NCBI GenBank assembly: GCA_902802945.1
Contig: CADCOC010000032.1
Span: 1 to 53,527, forward strand
Length of the DNA: 53,527 nt
Reading direction: 5' to 3'
Source of the DNA: an uncultured bacterium
Lineage (GTDB): Bacteria > Verrucomicrobiota > Kiritimatiellia > RFP12 > UBA1067
A program made the translations under genes and the position numbers. Each line of letters opens with the position of its first letter. The first letter of the stretch is position 1. Below, piece after piece: positions 8,071-15,519 of this stretch. Under the pieces are notes generated by a model. It saw nothing but the letters and a program-made list of their open reading frames with translations, was not told where the DNA came from and did no database searches.

Positions 8071-10158
8071 ATGTCGGATGAACTGAAACATGAATGTGCG
8101 GTGGCGATGGTTGTCTTGCGGCGGTCACGGGGCGACCGCCCTACCTCCGATTTTGGCGGGACGAAGCTCTCCCTTCTTCTGGAGAAGCAGCACAACAGGG
8201 GCCAGGACGGGGCGGGCGCGGCGATCCTTCGCGCCCGCCCCGTCCCCGGCGAGGTACCGTACTGGATCGCCAAGTCCGCCTCCTCGACGCCCCTCGTGGA
8301 TGTGCTCGGCGCGATTGCGAAACGCTCTGATTCATTTAGCCACAAAGAACGCAAAGAGCACAAAGAAGAAGAGGAAGAACTTTGTGACCTTTGTGATCTT
8401 TGTGGCGAAAAACAAGAAAGGATTTTCCTCGGGCATCTGCGCTACGCCACCTTCGGGAAGAACGAGGTGGCGTTTTGCCACCCGTTCGTACACGAGGCGA
8501 GCGAACTGGAACACACGCTTCTCCTCGCCGGCAATTTCAACCTCACGAACGCCCACGAGCTTTTCGAGGATTACAGCCGACACGGTTCCTTCCCCACGAG
8601 CAAGTCCGACGGCTACCTCGTCTGCGAACTGATCGCCCACGAGTTGGGGAAGGTTTTTAGCCGTGTAGAACGTGTAGATCATGTAGAATCAACACTCCCA
8701 AAACTCCATGTTTCTACATGTTCTACACGGTTCAAAAATATCTCGCGTGCTTTATCCACCGCGCTTGCCAATGCGGACGGTGCGTGGACGCTTTGTGGCG
8801 CGACGGGGGATGGCTGGGCGTTCGCCACGCGCGATCCACATGGCATCCGCCCCGGCTTTTACTACATCAGCGACGATGTGGTGTCCGTGGCAAGCGAACG
8901 CCCCGCCATTCAGGCCGCCTTCGACGTACCACCCGAAGCCGTGAAAGAGTTGCCACCCGGCCAGGCACTCATCATCTCTCCTTCTGGCGAAGTATCCTTT
9001 CACCACTTGCACATTTCCACATTTCCATATTTTCACAATTCCACACTTCCACAATCTCACAATTCCACAATTCCACATTCTTCACCGCGCCCCTGCTCCT
9101 TCGAGCGCATCTACTTCTCTCGCGCCAACGACGCCGCGATCCACCGCGAGCGCAAGGCCCTCGGCGCGGCACTCCTGCCGCAAATCCTCCAATCGGCTGA
9201 AGCCGATCTCTCTGACATCTTCTTCAGCTACATCCCCAACTCAGCCCGCATCGCCTTCCATGGATTGTTGGAAAGAATATTCCACCTTATTTCACGCAGA
9301 GGCGCAGAGAGGCAGAGGTGCGGAGACTTTACAGAATTTTCTCAGCGCCTCAGCCTCTCAGCGCCTCTGCGTGATATGATCCCCCGTTTTGGGGAGGTCA
9401 TCGTGAAGGACGCGAAGTTCCGCACGTTTATCGCCGATGCCGCCGCTCGCCGCGAGTTCTACAAGCACGTCTACGACGTCACCTACGGACTCGTGCGCCC
9501 CGGCCTTGATACGCTTGTCGTCCTCGACGACTCCATTGTGCGCGGCAACACGATGAAAAACGCCATTCTCCCGATGCTCGACCGGCTGGAACCGAAACGT
9601 ATCGTCATCGCCTCCTCCGCGCCGCCCATCCGCTACCCCGACTGCTACGGCATCGACATGTCCACCCTCGGCGAACTCGTTGCCTTCCGCGCCCTCGTGA
9701 ACCTGTTGGATGGGGAACGGGGAATGGGGAACGGGGAACGGGGAAACGGGGAACGGGAATTGAGCAACGCACTCAATGAATCCAAACAGCTACATGTTTC
9801 TACATGTTCTACACGGACAAAATTCTTCAACCCTCTCGCTCCCCTCTATGCCCGCTTCACCGACGAGCAGCACTGCGCCGAGATTGCCCGCCTCCTCACC
9901 CCGCCCGGCATGAAGGCCGAGGTGAAGGTGGTGTACCAGACGGTGGAAAATCTGCGGAAATGCTTGGGGGGCAGGACAGATGACAAAGGACAAATGACAG
10001 AGGATGGGGCCGCTACCTTTCAACTTTCACCTTTTAATTTCAAACCCGCAATCGGCGACTGGTACTTTACCGGCGACTATCCTACGCCCGGAGGGTATAA
10101 GGTGTTGCACAAGGCTCTTGAAAACTACTTGGAGCAGAAGAGCGAAAGGTCTTACTGA
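8071..10158 (+). CDS. purF: Amidophosphoribosyltransferase with eight in-frame repeat insertions
   Basis: First step of purine synthesis: PRPP plus glutamine to phosphoribosylamine. The start ATG 8071 gives a short propeptide MSDELKHE before the catalytic Cys9 (ECAVAM), as in processed Ntn-type PurF. Other motifs are QHNRGQDGAG, FLGHLRYAT, GNFNLTNAHEL, RDPHGIRPG and the PRPP loop TLVVLDDSIVRGNT. Length is 695 residues against about 470-510 usually. The excess is nearly all repeat-derived, at residues about 16-25, 90-112, 197-220, 311-337, 407-436, 548-563, 573-582 and 633-660. All keep the frame and avoid the motifs. The gene is probably functional, because the catalytic parts are intact. No sigma-54 motif was found upstream. 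Confidence 0.93.
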   Translation: MSDELKHECAVAMVVLRRSRGDRPTSDFGGTKLSLLLEKQHNRGQDGAGAAILRARPVPGEVPYWIAKSASSTPLVDVLGAIAKRSDSFSHKERKEHKEEEEELCDLCDLCGEKQERIFLGHLRYATFGKNEVAFCHPFVHEASELEHTLLLAGNFNLTNAHELFEDYSRHGSFPTSKSDGYLVCELIAHELGKVFSRVERVDHVESTLPKLHVSTCSTRFKNISRALSTALANADGAWTLCGATGDGWAFATRDPHGIRPGFYYISDDVVSVASERPAIQAAFDVPPEAVKELPPGQALIISPSGEVSFHHLHISTFPYFHNSTLPQSHNSTIPHSSPRPCSFERIYFSRANDAAIHRERKALGAALLPQILQSAEADLSDIFFSYIPNSARIAFHGLLERIFHLISRRGAERQRCGDFTEFSQRLSLSAPLRDMIPRFGEVIVKDAKFRTFIADAAARREFYKHVYDVTYGLVRPGLDTLVVLDDSIVRGNTMKNAILPMLDRLEPKRIVIASSAPPIRYPDCYGIDMSTLGELVAFRALVNLLDGERGMGNGERGNGERELSNALNESKQLHVSTCSTRTKFFNPLAPLYARFTDEQHCAEIARLLTPPGMKAEVKVVYQTVENLRKCLGGRTDDKGQMTEDGAATFQLSPFNFKPAIGDWYFTGDYPTPGGYKVLHKALENYLEQKSERSY
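8118..8145. repeat. REP palindrome in purF (reverse GTAG head)
   Basis: GCGGTCAC-GGGGCGACCGC stem followed by CCTACC, i.e. GGTAGG on the other strand. It adds about 10 residues between the Cys9 strand and the KLSLLLEKQHNRG helix. Same family as the elements in leuB, leuC and the UDG gene. Confidence 0.7.
8339..8406. repeat. In-frame word-array hairpin in purF (CACAAAG type)
   Basis: Left arm of CACAAAG/CGCAAAG words and right arm of CTTTGTG words form an imperfect long hairpin around a purine-rich loop. Translated as HKERKEHKEEEE then LCDLCDLCG. The same family occurs twice in pyrG. Confidence 0.8.
8661..8730. repeat. In-frame word-array hairpin in purF (GTGTAGA/TCTACAC type)
   Basis: Left arm words GTGTAGAAC and CATGTAGAA, right arm TTCTACATG and TTCTACACGG. 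Same words as the run after the glnN downstream element and at 9789-9815. Confidence 0.75.
9001..9080. repeat. In-frame TTCCACAA word array in purF
   Basis: About nine degenerate 8-9 bp words (TTCCACAA, TTTCCATA, TCTCACAA) in tandem, one orientation only. It encodes an FHNSTLPQSHNS-like low-complexity stretch. The same words form the right arm of the hairpin in carA. Confidence 0.75.
9291..9376. repeat. In-frame word-array hairpin in purF (GCAGAGGC type)
   Basis: TTCACGCAGAGGCGCAGAG on the left pairs with CAGCGCCTCTGCGTGA on the right. Encodes SRRGAERQRCG and LSLSAPLRD. A related CACAGAG hairpin is in carA. Confidence 0.8.
9712..9759. repeat. In-frame GGGGAAC tandem words in purF
   Basis: Seven copies of GGGGAAC or GGGGAAT-like words, encoding GERGMGNGERGNGER. 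No inverted partner arm seen. Confidence 0.75.
9789..9815. repeat. Short CTACATG word run in purF
   Basis: Three CTACATG/CTACACG words, equivalent to one arm of the 8661-8730 hairpin. Keeps the frame. Confidence 0.6.
9967..10048. repeat. In-frame word array in purF (GACAAATGA type)
   Basis: GGACAGATGACAAAGGACAA words followed by a TTTCAACTTTCACC word block. It encodes the low-complexity segment GRTDDKGQMTEDG and the residues after it, near the C terminus. Confidence 0.6.
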
Positions 10159-10191
10159 TTTGCATCTCGGTGTGCAGCTGGGGCTGAAATG

Positions 10192-10200
10192 TGGTATAAT
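10192..10200 (+). promoter_or_regulatory. Extended -10 promoter
   Basis: TGG followed by TATAAT (10195-10200) with only a weak -35. Predicted start near 10207, short leader to ATG 10224. The same TGGTATAAT form recurs before 12860 and 26776. Confidence 0.6.
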
Positions 10201-10223
10201 ATCAGCGTTTCCAAAAGGAAGTC

Positions 10224-10580
10224 ATGATTGTATTGCCGAAAGATTGGATTGAAAAAGTGGTGGCCATCCTTGATGCTGGGAGGGCAGGCACCCGTGCAAT
10301 TACAAACACGGCTCGCCTTGATTGGATGGCGCTATTCCCCGACAGTTTCTCTTTTGAGATATACTCGGTTATTTCCTCAATTCTGAAGCTAGGTGCGATA
10401 ACGGACATCCGTAAGGTTGAAACCATGAATGAGCCGGGAGAGGTATACGAGTTTCTCTTCGTCTATCGCTCGCGGCGGATGTACTCCAAGGTAAACCTTT
10501 GTGAAGGCAAGGTGTCAGTGCTTGTATACTCTGCTCACTTGCAACGCTTGGGCAACATTGAAGATGGGAGGTTTGCATGA
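10224..10580 (+). CDS. Small hypothetical protein, possible toxin of a two-gene module
   Basis: 118 residues, RBS AAAAGGAAG. The C-terminal half (EVYEFLFVYRSRRMYSKVNL, then VLVYSAHLQRLG) looks like a compact beta-rich domain. This order and style resemble MqsR-like or RelE-like small toxins, but no family signature is secure. The next gene starts on ATGA overlapping this stop, so the two are translationally coupled, as toxin-antitoxin pairs often are. Own extended -10 promoter. Treat the toxin role as inference from size and context only. Confidence 0.55.
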   Translation: MIVLPKDWIEKVVAILDAGRAGTRAITNTARLDWMALFPDSFSFEIYSVISSILKLGAITDIRKVETMNEPGEVYEFLFVYRSRRMYSKVNLCEGKVSVLVYSAHLQRLGNIEDGRFA

Positions 10581-10846
10581 AAAGAATCATATCGAGGGAA
10601 CCCGTGGCAATTCCGGACGGACACGGTGGTATTCTTGAAACGGTTTATGTGGATGTCCCAGCCATGCAGAACGAAGAGACAGGTGAAGTGTTCCTTGGGG
10701 ACGATGCGCTTGGGATGCTTGATCATGTGAAGGCTGTTCGCATGGGTGGGTATTCTGTTGAGATGACCATCCAGCCGGTTACTGCGGCACCTCCGAGCGA
10801 CAATCCATTTAGGGTGTCATCGTCACACGAAATGGCATACGTTTGA
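10577..10846 (+). CDS. Small hypothetical protein, possible antitoxin partner
   Basis: 89 residues, ATGA overlap with the upstream gene. It contains ETGEVFLGDDALGMLDHV, reminiscent of the metal-less N-terminal region of YgiT/MqsA-like antitoxins, but there is no CxxC pair or recognisable HTH. It may bind the upstream product. Family not recognised with confidence. Confidence 0.5.
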   Translation: MKRIISREPVAIPDGHGGILETVYVDVPAMQNEETGEVFLGDDALGMLDHVKAVRMGGYSVEMTIQPVTAAPPSDNPFRVSSSHEMAYV

Positions 10847-10892
10847 CATCGATCCCAAACTCTTGCCGCAACGTCTAAAAGATCAATTCGCG

Positions 10893-11060
10893 ATGAAGAC
10901 GGAAGCCCTCTGTCTATTCTTGGAGTCGCAGACGTACGGCATGCTTGTGAATCCGGCGATGGAGATGTGGCAATTTGGGCCAGAGGGAATATTCAATATC
11001 TGGGAGAGTGAGAGAATCACAGGCTCGCCGAAGAACTCGGCCTATCTGAGGATGGTGTGA
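10893..11060 (+). CDS. Small hypothetical protein upstream of a DUF3791 gene
   Basis: 55 residues from ATG 10893; the open frame extends upstream past 10800 without a better start, so it may be the tail of a longer decayed gene. Text such as FLESQTYGMLVNPAMEMWQ resembles the third small protein often found with DUF3791/DUF3990 modules. The DUF3791 start follows 1 bp after its stop. No DUF3990 partner is present here, so this looks like a reduced module. Confidence 0.4.
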   Translation: MKTEALCLFLESQTYGMLVNPAMEMWQFGPEGIFNIWESERITGSPKNSAYLRMV

Positions 11061-11061
11061 C

Positions 11062-11256
11062 ATGAGCAAGGAATTCCGCTTCTTCATCTATCTGCTTGAG
11101 CGATATGCCGAGCATCTTGGCGTTACCGCCGACGTCGCCTATCGTCGCCTCTCGCAGAAGAACCTTGTCGATTATGCAATCGGAATGTACGAACTGTATC
11201 ATGTCGAGGCAATCGAAAACGCCTTTGCCGACCTCGACAGACGATTGTCGGCATAG
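11062..11256 (+). CDS. DUF3791 family small protein
   Basis: 64 residues: FRFFIYLLERYAEHLGVTAD, later NLVDYAIGMYELYHVEAIEN, the typical helical DUF3791 pattern. These proteins commonly accompany DUF3990, ADP-ribosyltransferase-like proteins and are thought to act as antitoxins. Here the toxin is missing, so it may be a solitary antitoxin or relic. A second, complete module lies at 25681-26604. Confidence 0.7.
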   Translation: MSKEFRFFIYLLERYAEHLGVTADVAYRRLSQKNLVDYAIGMYELYHVEAIENAFADLDRRLSA

Positions 11257-11334
11257 GACCTGAATCATAACGGCGAAATCGTAAACGAACGGGCGCATGG
11301 TCGGCAAACAATTGTAATAGTGGCATGGCGGCGA

Positions 11335-11349
11335 TTACACGACGTGTAA
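11335..11349 (+). promoter_or_regulatory. TTACA-N5-TGTAA operator upstream of carA
   Basis: TTACA CGACG TGTAA. The centre (11342) is at -66 from the predicted start 11408, identical to pyrG and carB. Confidence 0.75.
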
Positions 11350-11380
11350 AGGCCGCTTTTGATTCGTCGTGTTTTTGCCA

Positions 11381-11398
11381 TTGGCACAGGTTGTGCTA
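11381..11398 (+). promoter_or_regulatory. Sigma-54 promoter of carA
   Basis: TTGGCACAGGTTGTGCTA: GG 11383-11384, GC 11395-11396, spacing 10 bp. Predicted start 11408, giving a 14-nt leader that holds the RBS AGAGGA. Confidence 0.8.
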
Positions 11399-11421
11399 TG
11401 AGTTCCCCAAGAGGACTCATC

Positions 11422-12768
11422 ATGCACTACGAAGAGAAGTGGAAGGCAGAGCGCGAACGGAAGGCGTTCCTCGCGCTGGATGACGGAACGGTGTTCCACG
11501 GCGTCGCGTTCGGCGCGAAGAAGGATGCGCTCGGCGAGGTCGTATTCAACACCGGCATGAGCGGGTATCAGGAAATCCTGACCGATCCCTCCTACGCCGG
11601 ACAGTTCGTCACCCTCACCACCGCCGAAGTCGGCAACTACGGAATCAACAGCGCGGACACCGAAAGCCGCGCTCTTTTTCTATCTGGGCTCGTGATCGGC
11701 GATCTGACCGAGCCCAGCAACTGGCGCAGCGAAAAAAGCCTTGATGACTATCTCAAAGAGAATGGCGTGCCGGGCATCTACGGCGTGGATACGCGGGCGC
11801 TTACCCTGCATATCCGCGAGCATGGGAATAGGAAAGCCTATCTGAGTGTGGCAGATCCGGAGATTCCAGAAAATCCGGATAACCCGGAAAATCCGGAGAT
11901 TCCGGAAACCTGGGCGGTTGCCAAGGCGCGCGCATGGGAAGGGCTTGATGGGCAGGATTACGCCGCCCGCGTTACGCGGGCGAATGTGGAAGTGTGGAAG
12001 TGTGAAAATGTGGAAGTATGTAAATGTGAAAATGAAACAGAAACCTCGCACGGAAGCAATTCCATAATTCCACAATTCCATAATTCCACAATTTCACAAT
12101 TCCATATTCCCCACATCGTCTGCTACATCGTTTGCTACGACTTCGGCGTGAAAACCAATATCCTCCGCTCGCTCGTATCGTGGGCGCACGTGACCGTTGT
12201 GCCTGCCAAAACCTCCGCCGAGGAAGTGCTGGCGCTTAAGCCCGACGGCGTGTTTCTCTCCAATGGCCCCGCCGACCCCGCCGCCGTTACCTATGCCATC
12301 GAGAACATCCAAAAACTCCTAGGAATAAAAAAATTAACACAGAGGCACAGAGACACAGAGTTGAGGGATGGTCTCTGCGACTCTGAGCCTTTGAGTCTCT
12401 GTGTTAAAAAAATCCCGGTAATGGGAATATGTTTGGGGCACCAGCTCCTTTCGCTCGCATGCGGCGCGAAGACTGCCCGTCTCAAATTCGGTCACCACGG
12501 CTGCAACCACCCCGTGAAAAATCTCGCTACGGGCAAGGTGGAAATCACAAGCCAGAACCACAACTTCGCCGTGGTGCCGGAGTCTGTACCCGACTGCTTG
12601 GAGGTCACACATGTGAATCTCCACGACGGGTCGATAGAAGGCGTGAAGCACAAGACGTTGCCGGCCTTTTCGGTGCAGTACCATCCGGAATCCTGCCCCG
12701 GCCCGCACGACTCAAACTACCTCTTCAACCAATTCAAAGAAATGATAATGGCTGTGCAGAACACGTAG
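11422..12768 (+). CDS. carA: Carbamoyl-phosphate synthase small subunit with three in-frame repeats
   Basis: Glutaminase subunit that feeds ammonia to CarB for pyrimidine and arginine synthesis. N-terminal CPSase_sn domain (LALDDGTVFHGVAFG, FNTGMSGYQEILTDPSY) and class I amidotransferase with the Cys nucleophile in VMGICLGHQLLS and His-Glu in YHPESCPGPHDS. Length 448 residues; removing repeat-derived residues about 145-163, 188-230 and 305-329 leaves about 361, the normal size. ATG 11422 is chosen for its RBS and position after the predicted start site; an upstream frame extension to 11359 overlaps the promoter. carA and carB are separated by 9 kb but share the same promoter architecture. Confidence 0.95.
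   Translation: MHYEEKWKAERERKAFLALDDGTVFHGVAFGAKKDALGEVVFNTGMSGYQEILTDPSYAGQFVTLTTAEVGNYGINSADTESRALFLSGLVIGDLTEPSNWRSEKSLDDYLKENGVPGIYGVDTRALTLHIREHGNRKAYLSVADPEIPENPDNPENPEIPETWAVAKARAWEGLDGQDYAARVTRANVEVWKCENVEVCKCENETETSHGSNSIIPQFHNSTISQFHIPHIVCYIVCYDFGVKTNILRSLVSWAHVTVVPAKTSAEEVLALKPDGVFLSNGPADPAAVTYAIENIQKLLGIKKLTQRHRDTELRDGLCDSEPLSLCVKKIPVMGICLGHQLLSLACGAKTARLKFGHHGCNHPVKNLATGKVEITSQNHNFAVVPESVPDCLEVTHVNLHDGSIEGVKHKTLPAFSVQYHPESCPGPHDSNYLFNQFKEMIMAVQNT
11854..11909. repeat. In-frame ATCCGGA/ATTCCGG word array in carA
   Basis: Tandem words of 9 bp (GATCCGGAG, ATTCCAGAA, AATCCGGAT) encoding a PENPDNPENPEIPE proline-rich segment. No clear opposite arm. Confidence 0.75.
11983..12110. repeat. 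Long in-frame word-array hairpin in carA (GTGGAA/TTCCAC type)
   Basis: Left arm of AATGTGGAA and GTGTGGAA words, right arm of AATTCCACA and ATTCCATA words, about 128 bp in all. It adds about 43 residues between the two CarA domains. The right-arm words match the 9001-9080 array in purF. Confidence 0.8.
12334..12407. repeat. In-frame word-array hairpin in carA (CACAGAG type)
   Basis: TTAACACAGAGGCACAGAG pairs with the right arm ending CTCTGTGTTAA. It encodes about 25 residues directly before the IPVMGICLGHQ strand that bears the nucleophile. Confidence 0.8.
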
Positions 12769-12831
12769 ATAGTAAAGCGTCTGCCAATTGCGTGACGGAC
12801 CGCACGCAATGGACCAAATTCGGGATGCGGA
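12769..12831. other. Gap after carA with a small hairpin
   Basis: TTGCGTG and CACGCAA (12788-12809) form a 7-bp stem. There is no T-run behind it, so a terminator call is not supported. Nothing else seen. Confidence 0.35.
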
Positions 12832-12860
12832 TTGCAACGGCAAACGGAATTTGGTATAAT
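12832..12860 (+). promoter_or_regulatory. Strong sigma-70 promoter
   Basis: TTGCAA (12832-12837), 17-bp spacer, TGG-extended TATAAT (12855-12860). Predicted start near 12867, about 210 nt before the lipoprotein start. Confidence 0.75.
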
Positions 12861-12904
12861 TCGCGCCAGAAATCTTAGCGTTCATCGCTTTGATCGGCTC
12901 AAGG

Positions 12905-13010
12905 AAAATCTGGAATGCTCACTTGTACGAGCCGTCGAAGAGGCGAATGCGCCCAAACAGGGCGCTTTGTTTTTCGTGTGTCGTACAAGGCTTTTCCAGA
13001 GCATTTCTTG
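12905..13010 (+). ncRNA. Candidate structured RNA or leader
   Basis: Three nested perfect stems: AATGCTC 12914-12920 with GAGCATT 12999-13005; TTGTACGA 12923-12930 with TCGTACAA 12981-12988; GCGCCC 12949-12954 with GGGCGC 12960-12965. An alternative outer pairing TCTGGAA with TTCCAGA (about 12909-12915 and 12994-13000) is mutually exclusive with the first. A strong promoter lies 45 bp upstream. It could be a 6S-like RNA, another sRNA or a cis-acting leader of the lipoprotein gene. No Rfam family was recognised by eye. Confidence 0.5.
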
Positions 13011-13077
13011 AAACACGGGAGGATTGCGCCCTCTTTCTTTTCCGTGAACGAAATAGGGGCACAAAAGAGTAATGACC

Positions 13078-15120
13078 ATGAGGAAATTATTATTGGCAGG
13101 TCTTGCGGCTTGCATGATTGCGTTCACGGGATGCGTGAGCGTGGAGAGCACAAAGGCGCAACTCGCCTCCGGCGACCCAGCTCAGATCGCAAAGGCAGAG
13201 GAAAACCTGATTAAGATCATCGGCAACGGCGACCAATCAACCAATGGTTCCCGTTCATACTCAACAGATGAGCGAATGAAGTTTATCGAAATCGTCCAGA
13301 ACAATGATGTAATTATGGCGGCCAGCGAAATTGCACTGAACGATTATAATCATTATTCGTCAGACAGGGAGATCGCTATTGCCGCAATGCGGAAATTGAA
13401 GTTCAACACCAAGGAAGATGCGGCAAAGTTCATACGTTGGGCGGCAAGGTGGGAAAAGTTCTCCAGAGAGAGGAGTATTCACTATGACGAGGTAAGAGAT
13501 GTCTTTGACAAAGCGTTTACGCTTTTGGACGAACAAGCGACAATCAAGGTGATAACCGATCCCGCTTCAGTAGTGGACATGCGAGGCACATCTAGGGGCG
13601 AACGTATGATAAATATGAAACGTGAAAGGGAGTATGAATATACAGTAAAACCCGCGTTGAAGAAGATATTGTCGCCCGGCGTCGAAAACCTCGCTGATAG
13701 CCGTTCCTTGGCTGACCGTATAAGTGCGCGAGAACGAAGCGTAATGTATCAAGTGCTTTTGCATCTTGCCAATGTCGCACAGACCCCTGATTTACTATGT
13801 AAAATACTTATTGGTAAAATCGCCAAATTTGATGACGAAACGCGCAAATCCGTGGAGGCGCGGCTTTTGCCGAAGATCGATCAGATTTCCGACGTGTATA
13901 TTAAGTACTTGCTTGGCGAGCGCAATCACGAATACGAGCTCTTCAAATACACTAAAGACAAGCATCTAATTACAAAAATGATTGAAGGATTAGACAAAGA
14001 AGAACAAGAGAAACTTGCTCTGTCATTGCTTGATCGTAGGTGGGAGAAGTTTCAGGAGTATTTCGACTTTGTCATTGTTGCGGCAACCGCCACCAAAGAT
14101 GACGCAATAAAATCAAAAGTTGCGGAAGTGGCGATAAAGAGGATACTCTATATAATCAAGGACAAAGAACCCGACCAATGGGATTTGCACATTCTCGACG
14201 GTTGGACAAAAAAAGACGATATAATAGCCGAGAAAATGGTCGAAAAGGTTATCAAAATGGCTGGCGACAAGTGGCTTGCCTCCGTACTTGTTCCGCTTGA
14301 ACTTGCCCCTGAGTTTTTGACAAAGCAGATTACGCCGGAAGTCGCAGCGACTGCGCTTGAAAAAGGCGGCATTAAGTCCTTGAAGATGGAAGAAGCCCTT
14401 GCCGAATTGATTCCTGCGGAAAAGATAACCGCCAACATGTGTGCGCAGGCCAAGTCTGGCAATGCGAAGAAGACTCTTGAGGCTAGAATGCCGCAAAGCG
14501 TAAAGGCAGCTGTTTCCGCAGCAAATACGCAAAGTGCGGCAAGGGTACTGGAAGAAGCGAAGGCAAAGGTCAACGAGACGTTCGTACTGGGTGGGTTCTA
14601 CCTTGGGATGACGATTGACGATGCGAAGGTTTTGCTTGCGCATTATTTTCCAGAATGGACGGTAAACGAAACCAAGGACGATGATGACGATGCTCTTTAC
14701 GTTCCTGGGCAAAATTCGCCCTTCTGCTATGCGCCGAATAAGACCCGTCGCATCTACCAGTTTAACTTCGGCAAGAAATTTCTGCGCAAGTGGTATTCCT
14801 ACGACGTGCAAAACTATACAGAGTGGGCAATGAAATATTCCTCTGAAAAAAAGATTCCAATGAATCCGAAATTAATCAGCAAGGAAACGACTGTCTGGGA
14901 ACCCGACATGAGTTGTTCGTACAATGTGTTCTTCAGGCAGCATTCGTTCCAGTACAAGAATAATTCTAAGGAGTATCGGATAACTTACTTCGGAGAAAAG
15001 GAAGACTTCACCATTCAAGGCGGACTTGGCGGTGAAATTATAAAAGCGCTTGCCGCGCCGAAATTCAGGTATGTTGGCGACGATCCCGGTACGCTCAGAG
15101 TGCGAATTGAGCGGGATTAA
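13078..15120 (+). CDS. Large lipoprotein of unknown function
   Basis: 680 residues. MRKLLLAGLAACMIAFTGC is a type II signal peptide with lipobox FTGC, so the protein is a membrane-anchored lipoprotein. Residues about 20-480 are mostly helical and charged, HEAT-like in texture (repeated KSKVAEVAIKRI-like helices). Residues about 500-680 form a distinct domain beginning GGFYLGMTIDDAKVLLAHYF, a motif seen by analogy in other gut-bacterial exported proteins. Start ATG 13078 is preferred over 13072 because the GAG RBS is 8 nt away and the signal peptide begins there. Codon use is more AT-rich than in the neighbours, suggesting relaxed selection or transfer. Function not recognised. Confidence 0.8.
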   Translation: MRKLLLAGLAACMIAFTGCVSVESTKAQLASGDPAQIAKAEENLIKIIGNGDQSTNGSRSYSTDERMKFIEIVQNNDVIMAASEIALNDYNHYSSDREIAIAAMRKLKFNTKEDAAKFIRWAARWEKFSRERSIHYDEVRDVFDKAFTLLDEQATIKVITDPASVVDMRGTSRGERMINMKREREYEYTVKPALKKILSPGVENLADSRSLADRISARERSVMYQVLLHLANVAQTPDLLCKILIGKIAKFDDETRKSVEARLLPKIDQISDVYIKYLLGERNHEYELFKYTKDKHLITKMIEGLDKEEQEKLALSLLDRRWEKFQEYFDFVIVAATATKDDAIKSKVAEVAIKRILYIIKDKEPDQWDLHILDGWTKKDDIIAEKMVEKVIKMAGDKWLASVLVPLELAPEFLTKQITPEVAATALEKGGIKSLKMEEALAELIPAEKITANMCAQAKSGNAKKTLEARMPQSVKAAVSAANTQSAARVLEEAKAKVNETFVLGGFYLGMTIDDAKVLLAHYFPEWTVNETKDDDDDALYVPGQNSPFCYAPNKTRRIYQFNFGKKFLRKWYSYDVQNYTEWAMKYSSEKKIPMNPKLISKETTVWEPDMSCSYNVFFRQHSFQYKNNSKEYRITYFGEKEDFTIQGGLGGEIIKALAAPKFRYVGDDPGTLRVRIERD

Positions 15121-15441
15121 TGGATAATGCCGTTCGTTCTTTCCGCTTAGACGTCACAATCGGCAAGGAGGAAAATAGGTCTTCAAAATGACGCCATTAC
15201 TTCTACAAATGGCTCCATTTCTTGTTATAATGGTTCCGTTTCTGCTATGTAATGGCGTTATTTCTCGCCGTTGTCCACCGCTTACGGCATCGTGTTCGCG
15301 CAGGGCGTCCACGCCAATTTGTACACACGTCGTTCCAATGCGCCGAGTCTATGAGTGGATGTTAGCTATAACCTTGATGTTCCAGCGATACTGTCGTTCT
15401 AATTGTACTACTCATAAGATGAAACGCACAGAAACAACAAG
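15121..15441. other. Long intergenic region before pyrG
   Basis: Contains the 15191-15258 word-array hairpin. The stretch 15260-15441 has only short frames without RBS and no recognisable gene. Control elements of pyrG begin at 15442. Confidence 0.4.
15191..15258. repeat. Intergenic word-array hairpin (CCATT...AATGG units)
   Basis: Three tandem units of about 21 bp, each running from CCATT/CCGTT to AATGG. The outer ends ACGCCATTAC (15191-15200) and GTAATGGCGT (15249-15258) are perfect inverted repeats. Same design as the in-gene elements but outside genes. Confidence 0.65.
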
Positions 15442-15456
15442 TTACACAATTTGTAA
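15442..15456 (+). promoter_or_regulatory. TTACA-N5-TGTAA operator upstream of pyrG
   Basis: TTACA CAATT TGTAA. The centre (15449) is at -66 from the predicted start 15515. Confidence 0.75.
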
Positions 15457-15487
15457 ACGATGAGGCTGTAACGGTCGTTCCAACCCG

Positions 15488-15505
15488 TTGGCATGGTGTA
15501 TGCTA
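15488..15505 (+). promoter_or_regulatory. Sigma-54 promoter of pyrG
   Basis: TTGGCATGGTGTATGCTA: GG 15490-15491, GC 15502-15503, spacing 10 bp. Predicted start 15515 leaves only about 5 nt before ATG 15520. Confidence 0.75.
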
Positions 15506-15519
15506 ATAAAAAAGTTGGG

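Noticed and set aside
8339..8406. Inserted hairpins as group I/II introns or inteins
   Set aside because: Too short, no catalytic-core or splice-junction motifs, and no intein blocks.
8339..12407. Word arrays as CRISPR
   Set aside because: Words are contiguous, 7-9 bp and degenerate, with no unique spacers of constant length and no cas genes.
12788..12809. Terminator after carA
   Set aside because: A 7-bp stem without a T-run; not enough support.
15493..15519. Upstream ATG for pyrG
   Set aside because: It lies between the -24 and -12 boxes of the promoter; homology starts at [13 protein letters not shown].
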